Below are positions 41,349 through 51,417 of a DNA stretch of 64,000 nucleotides, piece after piece. Each line of letters starts with the position of its first letter. The stretch's first letter is position 1. The translations under genes and the position numbers were made by a program. Below the pieces are notes generated by a model. It saw only the letters and a list, made by a program, of their open reading frames with translations, had not been told where the DNA came from and searched no databases. The DNA lies in the NCBI GenBank assembly GCA_014728115.1, contig WJME01000045.1, forward strand, positions 56,775 to 120,774, written 5' to 3'. Source of the DNA: Candidatus Zhuqueibacterota bacterium. Lineage in GTDB: Bacteria > Zhuqueibacterota > Zhuqueibacteria > Residuimicrobiales > Oceaniaggregativiventaceae.

Positions 41349-42800
41349 TTATTCGTAATAATCTTGATGGATTTGTACAAAACGATACCATTCGGGATCA
41401 TATAGTTCGCCGCGAGCCGTGGAATGCACAAGCTCATAATCTTCCATATCGCGTTTGTCGACAAAGATAAATTCGACACCTCCTTGAATGGAATAATAGA
41501 ACCACACTTCATAAGCCTTGGCTTCATTGGTCATGGGATTTCGTTGCACCTCATCGGGTTGGCCGTAAACCAGGATAACCCGGCCCCGGTCTGTTTTCCA
41601 ACCGTCCTTAAAGGTGCCACGAAAGCGCCGATTTGCATACTCGACGCGAGCGAGATAGTCACGCTTGAACTCATTGGCCGGTGTGGTTGGTGTTTGATCC
41701 CGCTTTGCCCAAAACTCTTTTAGAAATTTGATTTTGCCTTCACGTTTCAGTGTTTTCCAGGTATCTCTTTCTTCTTTGGTCGAGACATAGCGGGTAAACT
41801 CAAATTCCTGATCGAGTTGTTTTTCCGCCATGGCATCGTAGCGATCAGCATCCAGTCCCGGAGATCCCATCGTATTGATTTCTTCGGTTTGCTTGAATCT
41901 TGCGCCACCGTCTGCAAAATCAGCTTCCCGGTAGACAAAAAACTTTCGAAAACTGTTATAAGAGGCGTCATTTTCCAAATCGGTAATATTCATCACAATG
42001 GTATACATTCCCGAAACCAAAGTCGCCACATTGAGAGCATTCACTTCCACACTCGATTCACCCGGTTTTTCCCGCACTTTCGGTTCTATCTTTTTAACCA
42101 CTTTGCCGTCGGCATCCATTATTTGGTATTCGACGGTATAATATTTCCCGGAATCCGAGCTTGCATCTGAAAGATGATAGACCTCGGCATAGGAAAATAA
42201 CATAGGTAACACCAATCCATAAACACCTGACGGATGGGGCATAATATAGTAACCGTTTTTCACAAAAGGGGTCTTTTCACTCGAGCGAGTAATATTAGAC
42301 GACATTTGAAGATCGCTGATGGAAAGATCGGTTTGAGAAAAAAGTGCAATTTCTATGGGTGCAGTATATTCTCCGGATATGGGAGAATTGGGATCGTTAA
42401 TATTCACTTTGAGATTATAATTGCCCTCATTCAGAGTAAAATGGTTTTGTGAGAACAACAAGTGTTCTTTTTGAACTTCTGCAAGGCTATCCGCATAATT
42501 TACATTTCTCCATTGTTTGGATGCAATAACACTGTCACCTTGCAAAACCTGCGCTGTAGTGATAAAATCGGCTCTCAGCCGCTCGTCTTCCGGGACATAA
42601 GTCAATGCGCTGCGGGGAAGTGAGGTATAGAATTCTAAATAGACCAGAGAATCGGATGCTCTGAATCGTGTATAGTCTAGCCGGAACTTTAATTCTGTCT
42701 CATCCTCTTTCTCGGCCTCATTGGGTTGAGAAATCCCGTTCTGGGCAGAAATCAATCCAAAGAATAGCAATAATCCGAGTATTAATTTACAATATTTCAT
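41349..42800 (-). CDS. GWxTD-domain exported protein
   Basis: A 483-residue exported protein with a signal peptide (KLILGLLLFFGLISAQ). Residues of about 35-310 are beta-rich, without a recognised family. The C-terminal 110 residues match the GWxTD domain: RVEYANRRFRGTFKDGWKTDRGR followed by LVYGQPDEVQ and YEVWFYY. The domain is known from Acidobacteria, Calditrichota and related phyla, and its function is unknown. It follows smc in reverse order (15 bp downstream of it), so the two probably share a transcript. Confidence 0.88.
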   Translation of the reverse strand: MKYCKLILGLLLFFGLISAQNGISQPNEAEKEDETELKFRLDYTRFRASDSLVYLEFYTSLPRSALTYVPEDERLRADFITTAQVLQGDSVIASKQWRNVNYADSLAEVQKEHLLFSQNHFTLNEGNYNLKVNINDPNSPISGEYTAPIEIALFSQTDLSISDLQMSSNITRSSEKTPFVKNGYYIMPHPSGVYGLVLPMLFSYAEVYHLSDASSDSGKYYTVEYQIMDADGKVVKKIEPKVREKPGESSVEVNALNVATLVSGMYTIVMNITDLENDASYNSFRKFFVYREADFADGGARFKQTEEINTMGSPGLDADRYDAMAEKQLDQEFEFTRYVSTKEERDTWKTLKREGKIKFLKEFWAKRDQTPTTPANEFKRDYLARVEYANRRFRGTFKDGWKTDRGRVILVYGQPDEVQRNPMTNEAKAYEVWFYYSIQGGVEFIFVDKRDMEDYELVHSTARGELYDPEWYRFVQIHQDYYE

Positions 42801-42815
42801 AATGACTCTCCAAGA

Positions 42816-45800
42816 TTAGGAGGCGATCAAACTGGACTCTATTTCATCCTTTTCTTTTTCAAATTTTACAGAAACGACCTTTGAAACACCTTCTTCTTCC
42901 ATTGTCACACCATAGAGCTGGTCGGCAGATCGCATGGTGAGTTTATTGTGAGTAACGACAATAAATTGTGTTTTGTTGCTAAAACTCCTGAGGGCATTTG
43001 TAAATCGTTTCACATTCTGGTCATCCAGTGGAGCGTCAACTTCATCAAAGATGCAGAATGGACTGGGTTTCACAAGATATATAGCAAACAGAAGTGAAAT
43101 AGCTGTCAGAGATTTTTCACCCCCCGACAACAAGGTCAATGCCGAGAGTCTTTTTCCGCCGGGCGTCGCATAGATATCAATGTCCGCTTCCAAAGGATCA
43201 TTTCCTTCTCGCAGCACGAGACTGGCTCGGCCACCTTCGAAAAAGTTTTTGAATACCTGGGTAAAGTTTTTTTGAATCTCTTCAAAAGTCTCTAAAAACC
43301 GTTCGCGAGCGGTTTTGTTGATAAGATCGATGGTTTCTGTCAGGTTTTGTTGAGACTTTATTAAATCATCTTTTTGTTTTTGTAAAAATAAAAGCCGTTC
43401 GTTTTCTTGTTCGAATTCCTTGAGTGCCAAAAGATTTACCGGTCCATAACCCTTTATCTTTTCTCGTAGGGCTTCGACAGTTTCTCGGGCGGATTGAGGC
43501 TCAAATTCAGGATCAGTCTCCTGTCGGGTCAATTCAAACTCGTATTCTTCCTTCATTCTATTGCGCAGATTCGTCAGAGACATGCGTAACTCTGAAACAC
43601 GGAGCTGATGATTATGGATCACCTCAGACAATTCCTCGGTTTTCGATCGGATGGCACGAATCTGTTTTTCCTTTTCAGCGATATCTGTATTGGCTTGGTA
43701 TTGCTGTTCCTCCAATTCTTCCAGGCGTTTATGTAAAACCTGCATTTTCTCATAGAGCTCTTGAATGCGTTCGGAATATTCTTGATTTACCTGAGACAAA
43801 TCAGTGATTTCTTGTTTGGCTCTATCTGTTTCATCGGCTCGGGTATCAATCAATGCTTCTGTTTCGCGGATCTGCCGGGAGATCGATTCTCTTTCGCGTT
43901 GTGTCGCCTCAAAATTACTCTGCACGCGGGCCAGTTCGACACTGACAGCTTGTACATCAGCTCCAAATGAATTGACCTGTTTTTCGAGCTCTTTGACTTT
44001 TTCCCCTTTTTCAGTAGCCTCGTGGGTCAACTTTTGTCTTTTTGCCTGCAAATCCTCGGTACCAAAACTTTGTTGCTCAAGATTCCGGCCCAACTCACTG
44101 ATGGCCTGTAGCAGTCTTTGTCTTTCCTGATCTCGTTTTTCCCGCGTTTCATCCAGGCTTTGTTGTTCGTAATTCAGACGCCCTAACTCAATGCGTTTGT
44201 TTGCCAAAGATTCTTCTGCTTGTTGGATTTGTTTTTCACTGTTTTCTGCATCTATTTTAAACGCATGCGCATCTTCCTGTAATTCGCTCATCGTACGGGA
44301 ACGTTTTTCTATCCCCTCACGAATCTGCAAGATTTCTTGCTCTAGTTTTTCAAGTTGTTCTTGCCGGCCAATAAACTCTGCCTGATTTTTGCTCTGTCCT
44401 CCGCCTCGAACCAGTCCCCAGTGACTCATGACTTCCCCGCCCAGGGTGACCAGGTTGATGGGGTGATTATCAAAATCATCGAATAATCTCTGAGCCGTTT
44501 GCAGGTCCTGCACCACCAAGAAAGAACCCAGAATGGCATCCACGGCAGGTTTGTATCGATTTTCTGCAGAGACCAACTCGTTTGCCCACCCGACAATTCC
44601 CAGGTCGTCAATATCTTTATGTCGATAAAGATTTGGCTTTATGTTTTTTACCGGCAAAAAAGAGACAACCCCTTTTTTGTCCTGTTTCAGTAGATCAATG
44701 CCTTGTAAGGCATGTTCGACATCGTTTACCAACAGAAAGGTAGCCGCTTCACTCAGAGCAGCACTAATTGCTGATCTGTGTTCGGGTTCCATACGCAAAG
44801 CATTTGCAAAAGGGCCAAAGTTTTCAAACCCTTGTTCATTTTTTGTTGCCAAATAGCGTACACCTGCCGGATAATCCTCAAAAGTGTCAATCAGTCGCCT
44901 GACCATGGCCGCTTGATTTTCAAGCACCTCGATACGATTTTTATCCTGCAGTTCGGTTTTTTGCAATCCCTCAAAAGATCGTCGGGCTTGTTCTTCCTGC
45001 TCGCGCATTTTTTTCAATTTGAACTTTTGTTGTTCTACTGTCTGCGCGATCTTTTCCTCGTCTGCTTTTGCTTGGTGCAGCTGGCCAACCAGTTCTCTGT
45101 ATCGGTTTTGGCTCTCATCATTCTCGGTTTCGAGTTGTTTGAGCCGATTACTCAGATTCTCTTCATTCGCTTTCATGCGTTCACCTTCATTCTGTTTACG
45201 ACTGATAATCTCAGTAATCGACAGAATCTCCACCTCGGCTTCACGCACGCGATTACGATATTGGTCATATTCGGCACGAAGCGCCTGATACTTTTGGTTG
45301 GCGTCTTTATATTCAGATTGTTTCTTGGCTAAAATCTCTTCGGCTTTATTATTTTCCTGACTGATGGTTGTCAATTGAGTTTGCAGTTCGTCCAACCGCT
45401 GGATAAAATTCTTTCTCTCCACTGCATAACGGCCGAGATTTTCCTCGAGTGACCTTAAGCGCTCTTTATTAACGAGAATTCTCTCATCAAATTTTTGCGA
45501 TTCACGTTCCAACTCGTTATACACGCGTTGTTCTTCAGAAAGTTTCTTTTCCAGGGATAACAAGCGTGTTCTGGAAGATTCATAATCTGCATCAAGGGAA
45601 GCCAACCGGGTCGAAAATCCTTCCCGTTCATCCTGAATGATCGACAATTTGGTTTCGAGGGGTTCCAGCTCATCCAGAAGCGTCGTATAATCGTGCAGGG
45701 CAAGAGAGATTTCTGCATCTTTGAGTTCTTTACTCATTTCCTGATATTTCTCGGCTCTCGAGACCTGACGTCGAAGCGAACGAACTGATTTCTCAACTTC

Positions 45801-46406
45801 AGACATGATATCTTCGATGCGCAGCAAGTCTTTTTCCGTTGCTTCCAATTTTCTAAAGGTCGCCCTGCGGCGCAACTTGTATTTCGTAATGCCGGCAGCT
45901 TCTTCGAAAATCCGGCGTCGCTCATCATCTTTGCCATTTAATATTTTTTCTACCTGTGCCAGTTCTATAACGGAATAGGTGCCCGGTCCCACACCTGTAT
46001 CCATGAATAAATCCAGAATATCCTTTAATCTGCAGGTATTGCCATTGATGGCATACTGGCTTTCTCCGGACCGAAAAAGTCGACGCGTGATCAACACTTC
46101 CGAGTATTCAACAGGCAAAATATTCTGATCATTAAAGATCTTTAATGAAACCTCAGACATACCCACCGGTTTGGCGCTCGCCGAACCATTAAATATCACA
46201 TTTTCCATACGTTCACTTCTGAGAGCTCCGCTGCGCTGTTCTCCCATAACCCAACGAATGGCATCAACTACATTACTTTTTCCACAACCGTTAGGGCCCA
46301 CAATGGATGTGATGCCATCATGAAATTGAATATTTGCTTTTTTGGCAAATGATTTAAACCCAATTATATTCAGTTCCGCTAATCGCACATTAATCGCTTT
46401 CATCAA
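42816..46406 (-). CDS. smc: Chromosome segregation protein SMC
   Basis: A 1196-residue full-length SMC. The N-terminal Walker A is GPNGCGKSN, with a Q-loop region (VDAIRWVMGEQ). Two long coiled coils flank a hinge at about 515-650 (GVRYLATKNEQGFENFG to SHWGLVRGG). The C-terminal head carries the ABC signature LLSGGEKSLTAISLLFA and Walker B FCIFDEVDAPLDD. It forms the ATP-driven condensin-like ring that organises the chromosome. ScpA and ScpB are not in the window. Two adjacent ATG codons (46406 and 46403) are equivalent start choices. Confidence 0.97.
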   Translation of the reverse strand: MMKAINVRLAELNIIGFKSFAKKANIQFHDGITSIVGPNGCGKSNVVDAIRWVMGEQRSGALRSERMENVIFNGSASAKPVGMSEVSLKIFNDQNILPVEYSEVLITRRLFRSGESQYAINGNTCRLKDILDLFMDTGVGPGTYSVIELAQVEKILNGKDDERRRIFEEAAGITKYKLRRRATFRKLEATEKDLLRIEDIMSEVEKSVRSLRRQVSRAEKYQEMSKELKDAEISLALHDYTTLLDELEPLETKLSIIQDEREGFSTRLASLDADYESSRTRLLSLEKKLSEEQRVYNELERESQKFDERILVNKERLRSLEENLGRYAVERKNFIQRLDELQTQLTTISQENNKAEEILAKKQSEYKDANQKYQALRAEYDQYRNRVREAEVEILSITEIISRKQNEGERMKANEENLSNRLKQLETENDESQNRYRELVGQLHQAKADEEKIAQTVEQQKFKLKKMREQEEQARRSFEGLQKTELQDKNRIEVLENQAAMVRRLIDTFEDYPAGVRYLATKNEQGFENFGPFANALRMEPEHRSAISAALSEAATFLLVNDVEHALQGIDLLKQDKKGVVSFLPVKNIKPNLYRHKDIDDLGIVGWANELVSAENRYKPAVDAILGSFLVVQDLQTAQRLFDDFDNHPINLVTLGGEVMSHWGLVRGGGQSKNQAEFIGRQEQLEKLEQEILQIREGIEKRSRTMSELQEDAHAFKIDAENSEKQIQQAEESLANKRIELGRLNYEQQSLDETREKRDQERQRLLQAISELGRNLEQQSFGTEDLQAKRQKLTHEATEKGEKVKELEKQVNSFGADVQAVSVELARVQSNFEATQRERESISRQIRETEALIDTRADETDRAKQEITDLSQVNQEYSERIQELYEKMQVLHKRLEELEEQQYQANTDIAEKEKQIRAIRSKTEELSEVIHNHQLRVSELRMSLTNLRNRMKEEYEFELTRQETDPEFEPQSARETVEALREKIKGYGPVNLLALKEFEQENERLLFLQKQKDDLIKSQQNLTETIDLINKTARERFLETFEEIQKNFTQVFKNFFEGGRASLVLREGNDPLEADIDIYATPGGKRLSALTLLSGGEKSLTAISLLFAIYLVKPSPFCIFDEVDAPLDDQNVKRFTNALRSFSNKTQFIVVTHNKLTMRSADQLYGVTMEEEGVSKVVSVKFEKEKDEIESSLIAS

Positions 46407-46484
46407 AATTGTTCAAGAATTGACCATAGCCTATTAAAGTACAATCTATGACTGTAAAATTCAAGACTATTTTCTCTAGTCGTG

Positions 46485-48926
46485 TCAGCGCATCGAGTAA
46501 AAAACCTCTACAAAATAAGAAAGATATCCGGTGGCATAGAGCTGAGGTTGTATGAGCACAAACAAGAAACCGGAAACAAGACCCAGTAAAAGGATACTCA
46601 GCAAAATCAATCTCCAGGCTGAAAATTGCAATAAAACCAATAACCCACGAAAACTGCGTATGATAAACCAAACCAAAATCAGAACGATATAAATCAACAT
46701 GGGCATATGAAATCCCGGACGATCCAGTGCCCGATAGATGACCAGAGCCAGGGGAAGTAGGAAATAAAAATTCACAGGCACCCAAAGAAAAAGGGTTAAA
46801 ATTTGGGATACGCGAATGAACCTGCTTTGAAACAAGGTCAAAACCTTGATAAACAAGACTTGTAATGCAATAAACACCAAAAAGCTCAAGAGAATGATGC
46901 CCATCAATGCAAATGGATGCCAGATAATCCATATCACTTTATATTTAAATGCTTGACTGGGAAATAACCAGGTGAGAAAATAGTCAAACAACCAGTTGGC
47001 ATGAAGATAATGTATAATACTTGCAACGATGATCGTCAATGTTGCCAGAGAGGAAAAACCTGCAAAGATAGTGAGATATTTATTCACCTGACGATTCTCA
47101 GTCAAATCTGTATAAAACCCGTGACTAAAAATGAACATACGCTGCAAATATTGAGAAAATCGACGGTCTGTTTTTATCATAAACAGCAGTATGACAATGA
47201 TAACCAAAGCAGTCAACAAGAACACCAGCGTAGGAGGATTCATTTCGTGATCCTGCAAAACTCTGGGCATAGGCCGTTGCGTAAACCAGGACTTCAATAC
47301 CTGATAAGCCGGTCGCTGATTCGATTGAACATCCAGTACTCCGGCGCGAAAAACATTGGTATTCGGGCGAGGACCCCAGAGTAAAAAGGGAGTGTCTCCT
47401 CTGTAATCTCTCAAAGGAGCGAACAAAAGACCGGGTTCCTGTGAAAGATCCCTGTGCTGCAACGAGTCCTGCAATCTCATGGCCTGCAATTCTTCCCGTT
47501 CAATATCATTCAATCCATCGGCAGGAAGCGGAATCTGTATTCGAGATAAAACCTGGTCATTGCCGGTCATGTCAGATGAACTGGAAATGATAAAATCAAC
47601 GGGTGAAGCAATTGAATCGGTCTTAAAAAAAGGATCAACCCAATAGAGCGGCAAATCATCGAGTTTATTGTAATTATTCTTTATATAGTTGACAAATTCA
47701 ATACTCTCAGAATCTACAAAATAGCCAGAACCCAATCCCCAGGCTTTCACTGCAGGATATTCCCGGTAAACATCGATCATATCGGTGATAGCCCGGACAG
47801 CCAGCTTGCGAAAGTTGGCTTTGTTCAAAATATCATTAGGCACATATCTTATGGGAAGTTCAATCAACAACATGATCCCCTCTCTACTGCAAATCGAAAC
47901 AAGGCTATCAGGTGGCGGATCTCCAAGCACTCGTATCGCATTGCAGCCGAGATCTTTGATCATCTTGACATCATTTTCGAGAAGAGTATAAAATGAATCC
48001 GGATCGAGTGACCTCAATGTCAGGTCTTCAGTCCACTCGACCATTTTGAGGGGTTGGTCCTGCCCGGATAAGGAGCGCCAATCACCGGCTCTCCAAGAAG
48101 CATGAGGAGAAAAATCGACGGATGCAGAGACCTCTCTCCCATCTGTCTCAAAAATACGCAGAAACAATCGATACTGCTGCGGATTAAAAGGGGTCCAGGG
48201 TAAAAGGGTGATTCCAGGAGAAAAATTTTGTAAAGAATCCTCCGCAGCGAGCCGACGTTTACTTTCTTGCCATATTACATTAGTGTCGGTCAGATCTCTT
48301 ATTTCCACAGAAAAAGCAGCAGGGGTATTGGGAAATACAAATGAGAGATTCTCGAGCTGGTTATCCGATATATCCAATTCGATGTCTTTGGCAAGCGATT
48401 CCGAGTAGGCACGCAGCCAGACGGGTCTATAAATTCCTCCTTTTCGCGGAGGGAGTCCCTTGTATCGCGTACGCACGGGAAGAGATTCTGTCGTCTGTAA
48501 CCGCGTATCACACTCTATGATCAACTCATTATTAGTTCCAAAACGCAGATAATCAGCATTAACAATAAAGCTCACCGGCATGGAAGGCCCATTTCGGCTG
48601 CCGATAAATTTATCATTGACATAGACAGAAAACGTCCCGTCTATACCTTGCAAGTAAAGATCATAGGACTGAGCCTGAAAGGTGGAATCCAGATCGAAAA
48701 AGTGACGATAGATCCATTTGCCTTCAACATTCAAGTATTGCGGCACGCTGATTGGGTGCCATTTTTCCGAGTCGATATCGCGTATAGACCACTCGCCGGA
48801 AAGGTCTTCAAGTGCGATTGTGTCCCGCACCTTATCGATCACAAGTGACTCAGCCCAGGCATGGCCTTGTAACAGGAGGAGGGTAAAGAATAATATCCAC
48901 AGTTTGTGTTTCACTCTTGTTCTCAT
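46485..48926 (-). CDS. Membrane-anchored GH2-fold protein lacking the catalytic acid/base
   Basis: An 813-residue protein with a signal peptide (LWILFFTLLLLQGHAWA). Residues of about 30-200 resemble the GH2 sugar-binding jelly roll (WIYRHFFDLD, GIDGTFSVYVNDKFIG, LIIECDTRL, GGIYRPVWL). An Ig-like domain and a TIM-barrel-like domain (DVKMIKDLGCNAIRVLG) follow. Where GH2 enzymes have W-x-L-G-N-E, this reads WGLGSG (396-401), so the acid/base glutamate is missing. From about 565 to the end there are seven or so transmembrane helices, unusual for GH2. A carbohydrate-sensing or binding membrane protein is inferred. It is divergent from the DUF5916 gene. Confidence 0.82.
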   Translation of the reverse strand: MRTRVKHKLWILFFTLLLLQGHAWAESLVIDKVRDTIALEDLSGEWSIRDIDSEKWHPISVPQYLNVEGKWIYRHFFDLDSTFQAQSYDLYLQGIDGTFSVYVNDKFIGSRNGPSMPVSFIVNADYLRFGTNNELIIECDTRLQTTESLPVRTRYKGLPPRKGGIYRPVWLRAYSESLAKDIELDISDNQLENLSFVFPNTPAAFSVEIRDLTDTNVIWQESKRRLAAEDSLQNFSPGITLLPWTPFNPQQYRLFLRIFETDGREVSASVDFSPHASWRAGDWRSLSGQDQPLKMVEWTEDLTLRSLDPDSFYTLLENDVKMIKDLGCNAIRVLGDPPPDSLVSICSREGIMLLIELPIRYVPNDILNKANFRKLAVRAITDMIDVYREYPAVKAWGLGSGYFVDSESIEFVNYIKNNYNKLDDLPLYWVDPFFKTDSIASPVDFIISSSSDMTGNDQVLSRIQIPLPADGLNDIEREELQAMRLQDSLQHRDLSQEPGLLFAPLRDYRGDTPFLLWGPRPNTNVFRAGVLDVQSNQRPAYQVLKSWFTQRPMPRVLQDHEMNPPTLVFLLTALVIIVILLFMIKTDRRFSQYLQRMFIFSHGFYTDLTENRQVNKYLTIFAGFSSLATLTIIVASIIHYLHANWLFDYFLTWLFPSQAFKYKVIWIIWHPFALMGIILLSFLVFIALQVLFIKVLTLFQSRFIRVSQILTLFLWVPVNFYFLLPLALVIYRALDRPGFHMPMLIYIVLILVWFIIRSFRGLLVLLQFSAWRLILLSILLLGLVSGFLFVLIQPQLYATGYLSYFVEVFYSMR

Positions 48927-49003
48927 TTAATTCAACGCCAGCGTTTCGTATTTCAGCAATATAAGAGTTTTAGACTAGGTTGTCAACAATGTTGAAATTG
49001 TAC

Positions 49004-49031
49004 TTGCAAACATTTCATAATTCTATATATT
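49004..49031 (+). promoter_or_regulatory. Possible promoter of the DUF5916 gene
   Basis: TTGCAA and TATATT are separated by 16 bases, 120 bases before the ATG at 49151, in the 224-bp divergent gap. Confidence 0.35.
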
Positions 49032-49150
49032 CATGTAGCTTCATTTATCCGCTCACTCGAAAATCAGAGTCAGCTATTCCTGTAAGACAATTTTTTTTGA
49101 ATAAATATTGGCCAGAGGAGTTCAATTCACACAGAAAGGAATATGGGTTC

Positions 49151-51307
49151 ATGAAACGCTATCTTTTTATTCTCATACTATTCTTCCTGCTAAAAGAAAT
49201 ATCAGCTGCACAAAACTCGCCTGTTCACGTGCCTCTGGTCGACAATGCGCCAAAACTGGATGGTAACCTGGATGATATCGGTTGGCAAAAAGCAGCGAAA
49301 ATCACAACATTTAAACAACGTGAACCCAGAGAAGGAGAACCTATTAGCGAAAAAACCGCTGTCTATATCTGTAGAACGGCTACAGCTCTATATTTTGGCT
49401 TTCGCTGCAGTGAACAGGACCCGGCGAAAATTACAGCCAAAGAGCTCGCCAGAGATGTGAGTTTGGGGCATGATGACCGCGTGCAAATAATTTTAGATAC
49501 ATTTAAAAATCAAAAATCAGCCTATTGGTTTCAGATTGGTCCCCGAGGATCGATCGGAGACGCTCTCGTGAGTGAAAATGGGGCAACCTTTAATAAGGAC
49601 TGGGATGGCCTTTGGGATGGACGCGCAAAAATCCACGAAACAGGCTGGGACGCTGAAGTCGAAATACCCTTTAACACGCTGAGTTTTAATGCCTCACTGG
49701 ATCGATGGGGCTTGAAACTCATACGCCATATACGCCGCAAAAATGAACAAGGCTATTGGCCTGTCGCAAACCTGAACACATACAAATTTCAGGTTTCAGA
49801 TGCAGGAACCATCAGCGGTATGGCTGCAGTGAGCCAGGGTCTGGGTCTGGATATAAGACCCTATGGTCTTGGAGGGATGGATCGCTCCCCTGCACAGTCA
49901 AATGATTGGATCCGGGATGCCGGGATAGATGTCTTTTACCAAGTCACGTCCAATTTGAAAAGCGCGATTACGATCAATACTGACTTTGCTCAAACTGAAG
50001 TAGACAATAGACAGATCAATCTCACCCGCTTTCCGTTGCACTATCCGGAAAAACGGGACTTTTTTCTGGATGGGGCAAACTATTTCAATTTTGGAATTTC
50101 AGCAGAACGCGACAATCCCTATTCCAAACGACTGATTCCCTTTTTCTCCCGGCGTATCGGACTGGATATCAATGGTAATCCCCTCCCTATCCAGGGAGGT
50201 GCAAAGCTTACGGGACAATCCGGTCGCTATCATATCGGGCTTTTGCATATATCTGATGAAAGAACCGAAAATCGACGGCAATTTTCGGTTGCCCGAGTCA
50301 GTCGCGATTTGGGCCGACAGTCTTCTGTTGGCATGATCTGGACGAGGGGCAATGCCACCGGTCCCGATGAAAACACCCTGTTCGGAATGGATTTCAAACT
50401 GGCCACCTCTTCATTCAAAGGCAATAAAAACCTTAGCCTTCTGATGTTTGGATTACACTCTATAACAGAAAATATTTTGTCTGAAAATAATGCCTTCGGA
50501 TGTGAGATCGTATATCCCAACGACATGAGCTTTCGTCTGGGATTTCATCAGATTGATGAACATTTTGTATCCGGACTCGGATTCGTGCCCCGTCGAGGTA
50601 TCCGCGAAACCTATTTTACCTATTCGCTGGGACCCCGGCTACAATCACATCCCTATGGTCTATTGCAAATCCTGTTCGAAACCAATATGAACTATATTAC
50701 TGACATGGATAATCAATTATTGACCAGAATTCTCGAGTTTACACCCCTAAAGTTGAGATTTCTGAGCGATGATCAACTATCCTTTAACATGAGCGCTGAA
50801 TACGAAAGGTTGATTAAAGATTTCAACATTCTAAAAGATGAATATATCATCCCACAAAATATCTATACATTTAATAATTACTGGTTCGATTTGACCAGCG
50901 CCCAACATCGCAATATTTGGGCAAGTACGATTTACAGATGGGGCGATTTTTATAATGGACAGAGAAGGGACTGGAACATTGCATTGGGTTACAAGATCGC
51001 TGTACCCTTTTTTCTGGGACTGGAATGGGAACAAAGCGATCTCGAGTTTCCTGGCAACGATTATACCGTTCAGGTATATCGGTTAAATGGCAACGTCCTT
51101 TTTAGTCCGAGAATCACCCTGGATAATTTTATACAATATGACAATATAAGCGAAAATATCGGTTGGCAATCGAGATTCAGATGGATACTCAAACCCGGAA
51201 ATGAGATTTTTCTGGTATGGAATTCAATATTTAGTGATCCTTTGGAAAGATTTGTGACAGAGAATAGTTCATCGCGTTTAAAATTCGTTTATAATTACAG
51301 ATTCTAA
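49151..51307 (+). CDS. CBM9-like / DUF5916 outer-membrane protein
   Basis: A 718-residue protein, started at the ATG at 49151, which has AAAGGA upstream and opens a signal peptide (KRYLFILILFFLLKEISAAQ); the frame extends upstream without homology. Residues of about 25-210 resemble the CBM9-like domain (PKLDGNLDDIGWQKA, DDRVQIILDTF, GWDAEVEIPFNTL). The rest matches DUF5916, a predicted beta-barrel, with QTEVDNRQINLTRFPLHYPEKRDFFL. Many family members sit near carbohydrate or peptide uptake genes; the transported ligand is unknown. Confidence 0.88.
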   Translation: MKRYLFILILFFLLKEISAAQNSPVHVPLVDNAPKLDGNLDDIGWQKAAKITTFKQREPREGEPISEKTAVYICRTATALYFGFRCSEQDPAKITAKELARDVSLGHDDRVQIILDTFKNQKSAYWFQIGPRGSIGDALVSENGATFNKDWDGLWDGRAKIHETGWDAEVEIPFNTLSFNASLDRWGLKLIRHIRRKNEQGYWPVANLNTYKFQVSDAGTISGMAAVSQGLGLDIRPYGLGGMDRSPAQSNDWIRDAGIDVFYQVTSNLKSAITINTDFAQTEVDNRQINLTRFPLHYPEKRDFFLDGANYFNFGISAERDNPYSKRLIPFFSRRIGLDINGNPLPIQGGAKLTGQSGRYHIGLLHISDERTENRRQFSVARVSRDLGRQSSVGMIWTRGNATGPDENTLFGMDFKLATSSFKGNKNLSLLMFGLHSITENILSENNAFGCEIVYPNDMSFRLGFHQIDEHFVSGLGFVPRRGIRETYFTYSLGPRLQSHPYGLLQILFETNMNYITDMDNQLLTRILEFTPLKLRFLSDDQLSFNMSAEYERLIKDFNILKDEYIIPQNIYTFNNYWFDLTSAQHRNIWASTIYRWGDFYNGQRRDWNIALGYKIAVPFFLGLEWEQSDLEFPGNDYTVQVYRLNGNVLFSPRITLDNFIQYDNISENIGWQSRFRWILKPGNEIFLVWNSIFSDPLERFVTENSSSRLKFVYNYRF

Positions 51308-51417
51308 GCGCTCTTGAGAAGCCCCTGTTTTGGCACAATGTTTGTTACCACTATTGCGAAAAGTTGCCATCAAGGCTAAAACCTGATAATTGATTACAAT
51401 AGTGTGCTAGATTACAA

